DNA from: Verrucomicrobiota bacterium
Lineage (GTDB): Bacteria > Verrucomicrobiota > Verrucomicrobiia > Verrucomicrobiales > V1-33
Length of the DNA stretch: 46,038 nucleotides
NCBI GenBank assembly: GCA_003402705.1
Contig: QQNF01000027.1
Span: 1 to 46,038 of the forward strand
Direction: 5' to 3'
The notes under the pieces are model-generated. The model did no database searches. It saw only the letters and a program-made list of their open reading frames with translations, and was not told the DNA's origin. The translations under genes and the position numbers were made by a program. Shown here one piece after another: positions 7,471-16,561 of this stretch; the stretch's first letter is position 1; every line of letters starts with the position of its first letter.

Positions 7471-8841
7471 TCAGCCGATGGCGAGGGCGGCGGTGCTGTC
7501 GCCGAAGGAGTCGACGGGAGCGCCCATGCGTTCGAGCATGGAGACGTAGAGATTGCAGAGCGGGGTGCCTTTGGGGGCGGCGAAGTGGGAACCGCCGCGG
7601 ATGGTGCCGCCGCCGCCGCCGGCGAGGATGATGGGGAGATTGTCTGGCTGGTGGCTGTTGCCGTCGGAGAGACTGGAGCCGAAGAAGATCATGCTATTGT
7701 TGAGCAGATTGGAATCGCCTTCGGGGATGGCGGCGAGACGGTCGAGGAAGTAGGCGAGTTGTTCGGTGTGCCAGCGGTTGATTTTGGCGTAGGGTTCCGA
7801 GTTTTCCTTTTTGTTCTGGTGGTGGCTGAACTCGTGGTGGCTGCCGTTCACGCCTGGGATGAGCCCGGCGAAGTTTTTTCCGCTGACATCGTTAGCGAAC
7901 ATGAAGGTGGAGACTCGTGTGCTGTCGGTCTGGAAGGCGAGGACCATGAGGTCGAGCATGAGACGGACGTGGTCCTGGTGACTGTCCGGGGTGCCGGGAG
8001 GGGCGACGAGGTTAGCGGCGTCTGGTGAGGAGGAAGGTTTCCATTCGCGCGGGTCTGCGGCGGAGAAGAAGGCGATGCGGCGTTCGAGTTCGCGGACGGA
8101 GTCGAGGTATTCGTCGAGTTTGAACTGATCGTCGCGGCCGAGACTGGAGCGGAGGGATCGGGCGTCATCGAGGACGAGGTCGAGGAGGGCGCGGCGGTCG
8201 GCGGCGCGCTGGAGGTCTGCGGGGGAGGCGGAGCGGCCGGCGTTGAGCACCCCGAAGAGACGTTGGAAGGCGAGCTGGGGGTTGATTTCGCGGGCGACGG
8301 GCTGGGAGGGCGAGCGCCATGAGATGTAGGAACCGTAGAGACGCGTGTAGCCGACGATGGAGTCGATGCCGCTGATGACTGGGTCGATGCCGAGTTCGAG
8401 GGAGGGGAGCGGGGTGAAGCGGGAGGTGGAGCGTGCGGCGACCTGGTCGAGGGACATGGAGCCGACGGAGAGGTCCTTGCCGGTGGTTTTCTTGACGAGG
8501 AGACCGGTGAGGAAGTTAGCGGTTTTGGCGTAATGGCCGTCGCCGCCGTGACTGTGTTTCTTGTCGAGGCCGGAGAAGACCGTGAGATTTTTGCGGTGTT
8601 TCTGGAGAGGTTCGAGGGAAGGCGTGACCTCGTAGTCGCGGCCTGATTTCTGGGGGAACCATGTGGGATGCCAGACCCCGTTAGGGAAGTAGAGACAGGC
8701 CATGCGGACGGGAGGCTTGGCGGCGGTGCTGGCGGCGGAGGCGGCGAGCGGGCGCATGGCTTCCATGAAGGGGAGGGCGAGGGAGACCCCGGAGCCGCGG
8801 AGGAAGGCGCGGCGGGACAGCGGCGATGATTTGGGATTCAT
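7471..8841 (-). CDS. HXXSHH (DUF1552) secreted protein
   Basis: Exported protein of 456 residues with a twin-arginine signal at the N-terminus (SRRAFLRGSG then a hydrophobic run), so it should be exported folded. The family-defining HXXSHH motif is present as HEFSHH at about 336-341, and a His-rich HSHGGDGHYAKTANF segment lies near 97-111. The biochemical role is unknown. It lies 22 bp after the DUF1592 gene in the same direction. These two families are commonly adjacent in Planctomycetes and Verrucomicrobia, so they probably act together outside the cytoplasm. Confidence 0.9.
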   Translation of the reverse strand: MNPKSSPLSRRAFLRGSGVSLALPFMEAMRPLAASAASTAAKPPVRMACLYFPNGVWHPTWFPQKSGRDYEVTPSLEPLQKHRKNLTVFSGLDKKHSHGGDGHYAKTANFLTGLLVKKTTGKDLSVGSMSLDQVAARSTSRFTPLPSLELGIDPVISGIDSIVGYTRLYGSYISWRSPSQPVAREINPQLAFQRLFGVLNAGRSASPADLQRAADRRALLDLVLDDARSLRSSLGRDDQFKLDEYLDSVRELERRIAFFSAADPREWKPSSSPDAANLVAPPGTPDSHQDHVRLMLDLMVLAFQTDSTRVSTFMFANDVSGKNFAGLIPGVNGSHHEFSHHQNKKENSEPYAKINRWHTEQLAYFLDRLAAIPEGDSNLLNNSMIFFGSSLSDGNSHQPDNLPIILAGGGGGTIRGGSHFAAPKGTPLCNLYVSMLERMGAPVDSFGDSTAALAIG

Positions 8842-8863
8842 GGTTTGGCTGGGCAGGGGTGGA

Positions 8864-10792
8864 TTATTCGGACGGTGGATAGTAGCGGAAGCGGAAGGCT
8901 TTGGCGAGAGCGATGGTTTCGATGGCGGCGGCGGGGCGGTATTCGTGTTCCGAGAGCGCCTTCATGGCGTCGCGGAGGATGCACTCGTCGAACTGGTTGA
9001 GTTCGCGGCCGAGGGCGTAGCCTGTGAGTTTGCGGACGAGGTGGCGGACGATCTGGTCCTTGCGGGCGAGGAGGATTTTCTTGAGGCCCTCGGGGCCGTT
9101 GAAGGATTCGCCGGAGGGGAGTTTGCCGGAGGCGTCGACGTTGTCGGTGCGGAGACGGCCGATGACGTCGAAGGATTCCATGCCGAAGCCGAGCGGGTCC
9201 ATGCGGTTGTGGCAGGCGGCGCAGTCCGGGTTGCGGCGGTGTTCTTCGAGTTGCTGGCGGAGGGAGGCGGCGGAGGTGCCTGCGGCGTCTTCCTTGAGCG
9301 GCGGGACGTTAGGAGGTGGTGGGGGGACTCGCTCGCCGAGAACGGTATCGAGGAGCCATTTGCCGCGGAGGACCGGGCTGGTGCGGAGCGGGAAGGAAGT
9401 GGCGGTGTGGATGGCGGCCATGCCGGTGAGGCCGCCGCGCTCGCGGGAGGGGAACGTGACCTTCTGGAAGCCGTCGCCGGAGATGTCAGGGATGCCGTAG
9501 AGCGCGGCGAGGGGAGCGTTGATGAACGAGTAGTTGCAGTCGATGAGGTCGGTGAGCGGCTGATTTTCGCGGATGAGGTGATTGAAGAACGTGATGACCT
9601 CGCCGCGCATGGAGGCGGCGAGGGCTGGGGTGAATTCGGGGAAGCGGGAGGCGTCGGGTTTGATGTCGGTGCCGACGCGGTCGAGGTCGAGCCATTGGGC
9701 GGCGAAGCGGTGGCCGAGGGAAGCGGCGCGCGGGTCGGCGAGGAGACGGCGGACTTCGGCCAGGTAGACCTCGTCTTTGAGGAGCTCGCCGGAGGCGGCT
9801 TTCTGGAAGAGGGTGTCGTCGGGCATGGAGGCCCAGAGGAAGTAGGAGAGCCGGGAGGCTAGGGCGAAGGGCGGGAGCGGCTGGACGCCGGGTTGGGCGG
9901 GTTCTGGTTCGGCCAGGAAGAGGAAGTGTGGGGAGACGATGATGCCGGTGAGCATGAGACGGACGGCGAGATCGTAGCGGTCGCCGCGGGCGGAGGCTCG
10001 GTCGAAGGCGGCGAGGTATTTTTCGGGTTCGCCGGGGTTGGCGGGGCGGCGGAAGGCGCGAGGGAGGAAGCGGTCGAGGACCTTGCGTGCGGCGTCGCGG
10101 GGCGGGAGGGAGTCGTTAGGGAGATCGCCGAGGAGGGCGGTGCGTGCGGCGGCGTCGGCGGCGGGCATGGCGTCTGGGGCGTCCGGGAGGAGGGCGGCCA
10201 TGACGAGTTCTGCGGCGTCGAGGTATTTTTCGATGGCTAGGGTGGAAGTGAAGAGCGTGTCGCCGGTGGTGTCGAAGCCCTCGCCGCCGGCTCCGTCGGC
10301 GGGGAGGTTAGAGGCGGCGTCGATGGAGAGCCCGGTGAGGTCGCGGATGGAGTTGCGGTATTCGTCGCGGGTGATGCGGCGGCTCATGACGTGGCCGGCG
10401 TAGAAGCTCTGGGTGCGGTCCGAGGCGAGTTTGGAGCAATCGAGTTCTTCTTTGGGGAGCTTGCGGAGCCAGTCGAGGATTTCGTTGCGTTCGTCGAATT
10501 CGGGGCCAGGGGAACCTTCCGGGGGCATTTCGAAGGCGAAGATGCGTTCGAGGATATCGGCCCAGAGTTTGGGGTTTTTGACGATGTCGTCGTAGTTGGC
10601 CTGGGAGGCGAGATTGAGGTCGCCTTTCTGTTTTCCGTTGCCGTGGCATTTATAGCAATAGCGGTCGATTTTGGCGTGGATTTTTTCGTTGTAGAGTTTG
10701 CGGTGGGCGGCGTCTTCGGCGCGTGCCGGGAAGGAGATGAGGAGGGCGAGCGAAGCTGCCGCATTAAGGAACTTAGAAGGGACGACGGCCAT
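8864..10792 (-). CDS. DUF1592-family secreted c-type cytochrome-like protein
   Basis: Exported protein of 642 residues with a Sec-type signal ending near ARA. It carries two CxxCH haem-c motifs: CYKCH at 46-50, in a planctomycete-type cytochrome (PSCyt1) domain with the MPP motif of a methionine ligand (EMPPEGSPG), and CAACH at 524-528 in the C-terminal region. Between them lie sequences typical of DUF1587, DUF1592 and DUF1588 (for example FLPRAFRRP), and the end matches DUF1585. It is probably a periplasmic or surface redox protein. It precedes the HXXSHH gene by 22 bp, the usual partner order. The substrate is unknown. Confidence 0.88.
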   Translation of the reverse strand: MAVVPSKFLNAAASLALLISFPARAEDAAHRKLYNEKIHAKIDRYCYKCHGNGKQKGDLNLASQANYDDIVKNPKLWADILERIFAFEMPPEGSPGPEFDERNEILDWLRKLPKEELDCSKLASDRTQSFYAGHVMSRRITRDEYRNSIRDLTGLSIDAASNLPADGAGGEGFDTTGDTLFTSTLAIEKYLDAAELVMAALLPDAPDAMPAADAAARTALLGDLPNDSLPPRDAARKVLDRFLPRAFRRPANPGEPEKYLAAFDRASARGDRYDLAVRLMLTGIIVSPHFLFLAEPEPAQPGVQPLPPFALASRLSYFLWASMPDDTLFQKAASGELLKDEVYLAEVRRLLADPRAASLGHRFAAQWLDLDRVGTDIKPDASRFPEFTPALAASMRGEVITFFNHLIRENQPLTDLIDCNYSFINAPLAALYGIPDISGDGFQKVTFPSRERGGLTGMAAIHTATSFPLRTSPVLRGKWLLDTVLGERVPPPPPNVPPLKEDAAGTSAASLRQQLEEHRRNPDCAACHNRMDPLGFGMESFDVIGRLRTDNVDASGKLPSGESFNGPEGLKKILLARKDQIVRHLVRKLTGYALGRELNQFDECILRDAMKALSEHEYRPAAAIETIALAKAFRFRYYPPSE

Positions 10793-10858
10793 GCGAGTGG
10801 GAGGGGAACGGAGCGATGGGCCGTGGCATTTCAGAGGAAAAGCGGCGTGGAGGAATGG

Positions 10859-11725
10859 TCAGCGATTGCGGCGCGGGCGGTTGGGGGATTCTGGTGGCTG
10901 GCCGGGGTGATTGGAGAGCCATGTGAGGGCGGAGGGGTGAGCGGCCCATGCTTGGCTGAGGGCTGGGGCGTAGGCGATGGCTTCTTCTTTGGAGCCTTGT
11001 TTGAAGGTATCGGGGATGTTTTTCGGGGGATTGCGGCCGAGGACGTAGACCTCGACGTGGCGGTTCTGGAGGCGGGCGATGGTGAGGGCGCTGAGGGCTT
11101 CCGGTTCGTCGGAGGCGAGGAAGCGTTCGAGGACGCGGGACCATGCGAGGGAGGCGTGGGTGGTGGAATCGGCGGCGAAACGGGTGATGAGGGTGCTGGC
11201 TTCGGCGGTGCGGTTGAGGGAGAGGAGGAGCGGGACGAGGAGGAGGCGGACCCCTTGGGCGTCCTTCTGGTCGAGGTCGAGGAGGGCGGCGTATTCGGCG
11301 CAGGCCGCGTCGAATTGGCGATCGGCGTGGAGGGCGGTGGCGAGGTGGGCGCGGGCGCGGAGATAGGGATCGGTTTCGAGGAAGTCGGAGAAGTTAGGCG
11401 GGAAGTCGGTGAAGGCGTCGGGGCCGAGGAGATGGGCAGCGGTGGCGACGATGGCGCGGAGGGCGCTGAGGTTCTGTTCGTCGGACCAGTCGGCGTATTC
11501 CGAGAGGAGGAGGAGGGCGTCGATGTTTTCGGAGTCGAAGTCGAGGGCGAGGCGTGTGAACCAGAGTTGGTCCTCGCCTGGGGGGAGGGAGAGGGCGTCT
11601 TCGACGAGTTCGGCGGCGCGCTGGGAGTGGCTGAGAGCGATGGGGTCGAGGTCGTCGCCGATGGCGCGTTCGATCATGGAGCGGAGGGCGACTGGGTCGA
11701 TGGGATGGGAGGGGGCGGAGGACAT
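10859..11725 (-). CDS. TPR-like protein of unknown function
   Basis: Soluble protein of 288 residues from ATG 11725 (MSSAPSHPIDP); an upstream start at 11782 would add a Pro/Phe-rich extension with no signal character. The sequence is alpha-helical, Ala/Leu-rich and has TPR-like helix pairs, for example around LATALHADRQFDAACAEYAA and DAQGVRLLLVPLLLSLNRTA. The C-terminal part (KEEAIAYAPALSQAW) resembles the ST7-like TPR proteins found across bacteria. No enzyme motif is seen. It lies downstream of ahcY on the same strand and 66 bp before the DUF1592 gene. Confidence 0.65.
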   Translation of the reverse strand: MSSAPSHPIDPVALRSMIERAIGDDLDPIALSHSQRAAELVEDALSLPPGEDQLWFTRLALDFDSENIDALLLLSEYADWSDEQNLSALRAIVATAAHLLGPDAFTDFPPNFSDFLETDPYLRARAHLATALHADRQFDAACAEYAALLDLDQKDAQGVRLLLVPLLLSLNRTAEASTLITRFAADSTTHASLAWSRVLERFLASDEPEALSALTIARLQNRHVEVYVLGRNPPKNIPDTFKQGSKEEAIAYAPALSQAWAAHPSALTWLSNHPGQPPESPNRPRRNR

Positions 11726-11781
11726 GGTGAGGAAAGCTGGATGGGGGAAGGTAGGCGAGGAGCGTGAGGGAGGAAAGGGCA

Positions 11782-11833
11782 CACCCCGGAGACTGCGGCT
11801 GCCTCTGGGGAGGCGTGCGGCAGGGCCGGGGTG
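11782..11833. terminator. nested inverted repeat between ahcY and the TPR-like gene
   Basis: CACCCCGG (11782-11789) pairs with CCGGGGTG (11826-11833). Inside is a second hairpin, GCCTC-TGGG-GAGGC (11801-11814). The structure sits just past the ahcY stop, so it could end or stabilise the ahcY transcript, but no T-run follows on the minus strand. It shares the word CTGCGGCT with the 66-bp elements at 2521 and 2664. Confidence 0.45.
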
Positions 11834-11869
11834 CGCGGTGAGCTAGGGGATCCGGTTAGGGATCCGTGC

Positions 11870-13312
11870 TTAGTAGCGGTAGTGTTCTGGCTTGTAGGGG
11901 CCTTCGACGGGAACGCCGATGTAGTCGGCCTGTTCCTTGGTGAGGGTGGTGAGTTTGACCCCGATTTTTTCGAGGTGGAGACGAGCGACTTCTTCGTCGA
12001 GCTTTTTGGGGAGGACGCGGACCATGGCGCCTTCGGCGGCGTAGTTCTCGCGGTTTTTCCAGAGGTCGAGTTGGGCGAGCGTCTGGTTGGAGAAGCTGTT
12101 GGACATGACGAAGGACGGGTGACCGGTGGCGCAGCCGAGATTGACGAGACGGCCTTCGGCGAGCATGTAGATGCTGTTGCCGGAAGGGAACGTGTAGCGG
12201 TCGAGCTGCGGCTTGATGTTGAGGCGATTGACGCCGGTGAGCGTGTTGAGCTTGTCGACCTCGATTTCGTTATCGAAGTGGCCGATGTTGGCGACGCAGG
12301 CCTGGTCCTTCATTTTGGCCATGTGTTCGACGGTGATGACGCCGAGATTGCCGGTGGTGGTGACGTAGATGTCGGCGCGGCCGAGGGTATCCTCGATGGT
12401 GGTGACCTCGTAGCCTTCCATGGCGGCCTGGAGGGCGTTGATGGGGTCGATTTCGGTGACGATGACGCGAGCGCCCTGACCGCGGAGGGACTGGGCGGAG
12501 CCCTTGCCGACATCGCCGTAGCCGCAGACGACAGCGACCTTGCCGGAGATCATGACATCGAGGGCGCGGTTGAGCCCGTCGACGAGCGAGTGGCGGCAGC
12601 CGTAGAGGTTATCGAACTTGGACTTGGTGACGCTGTCGTTGACGTTGAAGGCTGGGACGAGGAGTTTTCCGGCTTCGGCGAGTTTGTAGAGCCGTTGGAC
12701 GCCGGTGGTGGTCTCTTCGGAAACTCCGCGCCATTCTTTGACGAGTTCGTGGAAGATGAAGGGGTTTTCGGCGTTGATTTTGCGGAGGAGGTCCTTGATG
12801 ACCTTTTCCTCGTGGGAGCCGCTTGGGGAGTCGATCCAGCGGTCGCCTTCTTCGAGTTCGTAGCCCTTGTGGAGGAGGAGGGTGACATCGCCGCCGTCAT
12901 CAACGACGAGTTGGGGGCCTTTGCCGTTGCCGTCGACCATGGCTTTCCATGTGCAGTCCCAGTATTCTTCGAGGGATTCGCCCTTCCATGCGAAGACGGG
13001 GACACCGGAGGCGGCGATGGCGGCGGCGGCGTGGTCTTGAGTGGAGAAGATGTTGCAGGAGGCCCAGCGGACGATGGCACCGAGTTCCTTGAGGGTTTCG
13101 ATGAGGACCGCGGTCTGGATCGTCATGTGGAGGGAGCCGGTGATGCGGACGCCTGCGAGAGGTTTTTCGGCGGCGTAGCGCTGACGGATGGCCATGAGGC
13201 CTGGCATTTCCTGTTCGGCGATGTCGATTTCCTTGCGGCCCCAGTCGGCGAGGGAGATGTCGGCGACATGGTAGTCGGCGCCGGTGGAGCGGGAGATGGT
13301 GGCTTGGGACAT
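11870..13312 (-). CDS. ahcY: adenosylhomocysteinase
   Basis: S-adenosylhomocysteine hydrolase: splits SAH into adenosine and homocysteine, clearing the product inhibitor of methyltransferases. The protein is 480 residues from ATG 13312 (MSQATISR); a longer frame from 13381 adds an unlikely N-terminus. Visible signatures are the substrate-site segment [16 protein letters not shown], the NAD-binding GYGDVGKG at 264-271, and the conserved C-terminus ending KPEHYRY. It contains the extra internal segment seen in longer bacterial SAHHs. It is divergent from trpE, with 186 bp between the starts carrying two overlapping inverted repeats. No SAH riboswitch consensus was recognised upstream. Confidence 0.96.
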   Translation of the reverse strand: MSQATISRSTGADYHVADISLADWGRKEIDIAEQEMPGLMAIRQRYAAEKPLAGVRITGSLHMTIQTAVLIETLKELGAIVRWASCNIFSTQDHAAAAIAASGVPVFAWKGESLEEYWDCTWKAMVDGNGKGPQLVVDDGGDVTLLLHKGYELEEGDRWIDSPSGSHEEKVIKDLLRKINAENPFIFHELVKEWRGVSEETTTGVQRLYKLAEAGKLLVPAFNVNDSVTKSKFDNLYGCRHSLVDGLNRALDVMISGKVAVVCGYGDVGKGSAQSLRGQGARVIVTEIDPINALQAAMEGYEVTTIEDTLGRADIYVTTTGNLGVITVEHMAKMKDQACVANIGHFDNEIEVDKLNTLTGVNRLNIKPQLDRYTFPSGNSIYMLAEGRLVNLGCATGHPSFVMSNSFSNQTLAQLDLWKNRENYAAEGAMVRVLPKKLDEEVARLHLEKIGVKLTTLTKEQADYIGVPVEGPYKPEHYRY

Positions 13313-13370
13313 AGAGATGATGGGATGTTGGTTGGAGGATGGGTCTGGAGCGTCGAGAAAAGCCGAAAGA

Positions 13371-13397
13371 CGTATCGACAAATCAAGATACGTTGAT
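13371..13397. promoter_or_regulatory. overlapping inverted repeats upstream of ahcY, candidate operator
   Basis: CGTATC (13371-13376) and GATACG (13387-13392) form one inverted repeat with a 10-nt spacer. ATCAA (13382-13386) and TTGAT (13393-13397) form a second around GATACG. The patch is AT-rich and lies 59 nt upstream of the ahcY ATG, in the region shared with divergent trpE. The second palindrome is the kind of site bound by ArsR-family dimers; in Proteobacteria an ArsR-family regulator, SahR, controls ahcY. No such gene is in this window, so the role is inferred. Confidence 0.35.
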
Positions 13398-13483
13398 ATG
13401 TGGCGCAGGGATGCATGAAGTCAAGGAGGGAGCGCGGGGAGGATTGCGATTGCGAATGATGGAGTGCGGGTCAGTGTCGTCCC

Positions 13484-13498
13484 TTTTTTGTGCCTGCC
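13484..13498 (+). promoter_or_regulatory. T6 leader 9 nt before the trpE ATG
   Basis: Six consecutive T (13484-13489), preceded by CCC and followed by 9 nt, then ATG 13499. The same arrangement precedes mpl and accD. There is no Shine-Dalgarno sequence. This may be a U-rich ribosome or S1-binding leader, or part of a promoter. Confidence 0.4.
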
Positions 13499-15004
13499 AT
13501 GATAGATTTGCCGCTTCAGCCTACACTTGAGGAATTCCGGATATCGGCTGGGAAGGGGAATCTGGTGCCTGTGTGGGTGGAGTTGACGGCGGATTACGAG
13601 ACCCCGTTGTCTGCGTTTGAGAAGATTGGGGAGGGAGCGCCGCGGTTTTTGTTTGAGAGTGCGGAGACGACGGGTTTCAGTGGGAGGTATTCGTTCATGG
13701 GGGCGCATCCTCGGCGGGTGATGACGGCGAGGGGGCGGGAGATGAAGGTGGAGGAGCGAGGAGGAGAGGTGAGGCGGTATGAGGTGGAGGGGGATCCGTT
13801 GGCGGAGGTGGAGCGGATGATGGCGGTGTATCGTCCGGTGGCGCATCCGCGACTGCCGGCGTTTACGGGAGGGGCGGTGGGGTGTCTGACGTATGACATG
13901 GTGAGGTATTTCGAGCCGAAGGTGCCGGCAGCGCCGAAGGATGAGTTAGGGTTGCCGGAGATGGTGTTCATGGTGGCGGATGAGGTGGTGATTTTTGATC
14001 ACCGGTATCGGCTGATGCAGGTGGTGGTGAATGTGTACATGCCGGAGCATGAGAGTGTGGAGGCTGGGTACGAGTGGGCGCGCGGGCGGATAGCGGCGAT
14101 GATCGGGCGGTTGAGTGAGCCGCGGCATTTTGTGCCGATGGCGGCGGCGGTGGCGGCGGGGCAGCTGGATCCGGTGAGCAACACGACGAAGGAGGAGTAT
14201 CTGGGGATGGTGGCGAAGGCGAAGGAGTACATTCGGGCGGGGGATATTTTCCAGGTGGTGCCGAGCCAGCGGTTTGAGGTGCCGTATACGGGGAGGCCGA
14301 TGGAAGTGTACCGAGCGTTGCGGCATGTGAATCCGTCGCCTTACATGTTCTGTCTGGAGCTGGAGGATTTTGCGTTGGCTGGGAGCAGTCCGGAGGTGCA
14401 TGTGCGTTGCGTGGATGGGCGGGTGGACATCCGGCCGATTGCGGGGACGCGGCCGCGCGGGGGGACTGTGGAGGAGGATGGGGCGCTGGCGGCGGAGTTG
14501 CTAGCGGACGAGAAGGAGCGGGCGGAGCACATCATGCTGGTGGATCTGGCGCGGAATGATGTGGGGCGGGTGAGTGAGTTCGGGACGGTGAAGGTGACGG
14601 ATCTGATGATCATTGAGCGGTACAGTCACGTGATGCACATTGTGAGCAACGTGACGGGGAAACTGGCGGCGGGGAGGACGGCTTGTGATGTGATGCGGGC
14701 GACGTTTCCTGCGGGGACGGTGAGTGGATCGCCGAAGGTGCGGGCGATGCAGGTGATCAACGAGATGGAGAAGAGCAAGCGGTGTGCGTATGCGGGGGCG
14801 GTGGGGTATCTGGGATTTGACGGGAATCTGGATTCGTGCATTGCGCTGCGGACGGTGGTGCTGACGAAGGGGAAGGCGTTTGTGCAGGCGGGTGCGGGGA
14901 TTGTGGCGGACAGTGTGCCGGAGAGCGAGTATCTTGAGACGGTGAACAAGGCGGCGGCGGCGCTGAGGGCGGTGGAGCGGGCGGGGAGGCTTGCGGGCGC
15001 TTGA
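13499..15004 (+). CDS. trpE: anthranilate synthase component I
   Basis: Converts chorismate plus ammonia to anthranilate, the first step of tryptophan synthesis; it needs a TrpG glutaminase, which is not in this window. The protein is 501 residues from ATG 13499; GTG 13490 is possible. The N-terminal domain carries an LLES-like feedback motif (FLFES, in FLFESAETTGFSGRYSF). The C-terminal chorismate-binding domain shows SPEVHVR, IAGTRPRG, the HIMLVDLARND segment and AGTVSGSPKVRAM. PabB is the main alternative, but the FLFES motif and full-length match favour TrpE. There is no leader peptide with tandem Trp codons. Confidence 0.93.
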   Translation: MIDLPLQPTLEEFRISAGKGNLVPVWVELTADYETPLSAFEKIGEGAPRFLFESAETTGFSGRYSFMGAHPRRVMTARGREMKVEERGGEVRRYEVEGDPLAEVERMMAVYRPVAHPRLPAFTGGAVGCLTYDMVRYFEPKVPAAPKDELGLPEMVFMVADEVVIFDHRYRLMQVVVNVYMPEHESVEAGYEWARGRIAAMIGRLSEPRHFVPMAAAVAAGQLDPVSNTTKEEYLGMVAKAKEYIRAGDIFQVVPSQRFEVPYTGRPMEVYRALRHVNPSPYMFCLELEDFALAGSSPEVHVRCVDGRVDIRPIAGTRPRGGTVEEDGALAAELLADEKERAEHIMLVDLARNDVGRVSEFGTVKVTDLMIIERYSHVMHIVSNVTGKLAAGRTACDVMRATFPAGTVSGSPKVRAMQVINEMEKSKRCAYAGAVGYLGFDGNLDSCIALRTVVLTKGKAFVQAGAGIVADSVPESEYLETVNKAAAALRAVERAGRLAGA

Positions 15005-15051
15005 CGTGAGGGCGGATCCGTCCTAGCCAGCATGGAGTTTTCCGTTTTTCA

Positions 15052-15066
15052 TTTTTTACTGATCCC
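15052..15066 (+). promoter_or_regulatory. T6 leader 9 nt before the mpl ATG
   Basis: T6 at 15052-15057 lies within a longer pyrimidine-rich stretch from 15038 and is followed by 9 nt and ATG 15067. The spacing matches trpE and almost matches accD. The position in the short gap after trpE is also compatible with a promoter element or a termination T-run, though no clear stem precedes it. Confidence 0.4.
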
Positions 15067-16482
15067 ATGTCATCCAAATCCAAACAGCATTTTCACTTCA
15101 TCGGCATCTGCGGCACAGCGATGGGGGCGGTAGCGGCGGCGATGAAGGAGCGGGGGTACCGGATCAGCGGGAGTGACAGTGCGGTTTACCCGCCGATTTC
15201 GACATTTCTGGAGTCGCGCGGGATTGCGTTGGAGAAGGGGTATCGGGCGGCGAACATACCGCCGAAGGCGGATGTGATTGTGGTGGGGAATGCGATTTCG
15301 CGGGGGAATGAGGAGCTGGAGGAAGTGCTGAACCGGAAGTTGCGGTATGTTTCGATGCCTGAGGTGCTGAAGGAGCATTTCCTGTGTGGGAAGCGGAATT
15401 TTGTGGTGACGGGGACGCACGGGAAGACGACGACGACGTCATTGCTGACGTGGCTGCTGCATGCGGGCGGGAAGGATCCGAGTTATCTGATCGGGGGGGT
15501 GCCGCGGAATTTCGATGGGGGTGCGAAGTTTACGGACAGCGAGTTTTTCGTGCTGGAGGGGGACGAGTACGACACGGCGTTTTTCGACAAGCGGTCGAAG
15601 TTTCTGCATTATCTGCCGGAGGCGGTGATTGTGAACAACATCGAGTTTGATCACGCGGACATTTTTGAGGATCTGGAGGCGATCAAGAAGAGCTTCCGGC
15701 TGTTGCTGAGGGTGGTGCCGCGGAATGGGGTGGTGTTTGCGAATGGGGATGATGAGAATGTGCTGGATGTGATCAAGAATGCGCCAGCGCCGGTGGTGAC
15801 GGTGGGGTTCGGTCCTGAGAACAACCATCGAATCACGGATGTGGTGTATGAGGAGGACTCGACGCTTTTTACGATCAATGCGCAGCGTTACAAGGTGCCG
15901 ATGAACGGGGATTACAATGTGAGGAACGCGGCGATGGCGGTGAGTGCGGCGGAGTTTGCGGGATTGACGCCGGCGAAGATTGCGAAGGCGCTGTCGCAGT
16001 TCAAGGGGGTGGCGCGGCGACAGGAGGTGAGGGGTGAAGTGAATGGGGTGAAGGTGATTGATGATTTTGGGCATCATCCGACGGCGATCAAGGATACGAC
16101 GGCGGCGTTGAAGCGTCGGTATGTGGGAGCTGGGCACAAGATGGTGGCGATTTTCGAGCCGAGGTCGAACACGACGCGGCGGAAAGTGTTTCAGCGGGAG
16201 TTGGCGTTGGCGCTGGGGGCGAGCGAGGTGGTGATTCTTGCTCCGGTGGCTGATCCTCACAAAGTGCCGGAGCATGACCGATTGGATGTGAATCGGTTGC
16301 TGGATGACATCCGGGTGATGGGACGGGAGGCGTGGATGGAGGCGGATGTGGATGCGATTGTGGCGCGGGCGGTGGGGGTAGTGCAGCCGGGGGATACGAT
16401 CACGGTGTTTTCGAATGGCGGGTTCGGGGGGATTCACGGGAAGCTGCTGGAGGCATTGGAGAAGGTGGTGCGGAAGAAATGA
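15067..16482 (+). CDS. mpl: UDP-MurNAc:murein tripeptide ligase Mpl
   Basis: Mur-ligase family enzyme that joins recycled L-Ala-gamma-D-Glu-meso-DAP tripeptide to UDP-MurNAc, returning wall peptide to peptidoglycan synthesis in the cytoplasm. The 471 residues include an N-terminal Rossmann-like domain (FIGICGTAMG at 11-20), the ATP-binding GTHGKTTT at 116-123, the central EGDEYDTAFFDKRSKF segment characteristic of Mpl rather than MurC, and a C-terminal ligase domain with DDFGHHPTA. It starts 62 bp after trpE and is 79 bp before menF. The NamZ-type gene at 32388 is a second wall-recycling function in this window. Confidence 0.94.
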   Translation: MSSKSKQHFHFIGICGTAMGAVAAAMKERGYRISGSDSAVYPPISTFLESRGIALEKGYRAANIPPKADVIVVGNAISRGNEELEEVLNRKLRYVSMPEVLKEHFLCGKRNFVVTGTHGKTTTTSLLTWLLHAGGKDPSYLIGGVPRNFDGGAKFTDSEFFVLEGDEYDTAFFDKRSKFLHYLPEAVIVNNIEFDHADIFEDLEAIKKSFRLLLRVVPRNGVVFANGDDENVLDVIKNAPAPVVTVGFGPENNHRITDVVYEEDSTLFTINAQRYKVPMNGDYNVRNAAMAVSAAEFAGLTPAKIAKALSQFKGVARRQEVRGEVNGVKVIDDFGHHPTAIKDTTAALKRRYVGAGHKMVAIFEPRSNTTRRKVFQRELALALGASEVVILAPVADPHKVPEHDRLDVNRLLDDIRVMGREAWMEADVDAIVARAVGVVQPGDTITVFSNGGFGGIHGKLLEALEKVVRKK

Positions 16483-16561
16483 GCCGGGGTGCGGGTGCGG
16501 GGCGTAGTTTCTCTGTGAAGTCGGGAATGAACCGGGAGACGAGATTTACAGAGTAACCAGC

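Noticed and set aside
11831..13396. 521-residue open frame on the plus strand opposite ahcY
   Set aside because: Glu/Gly/Val/Asp-rich low-complexity translation caused by the strand skew; it is the exact antisense of a clear ahcY gene.
13313..13498. SAH riboswitch upstream of ahcY or a trp attenuator upstream of trpE
   Set aside because: No SAH aptamer consensus was recognised on the minus strand, and no leader peptide with Trp codons or antiterminator stems on the plus strand.
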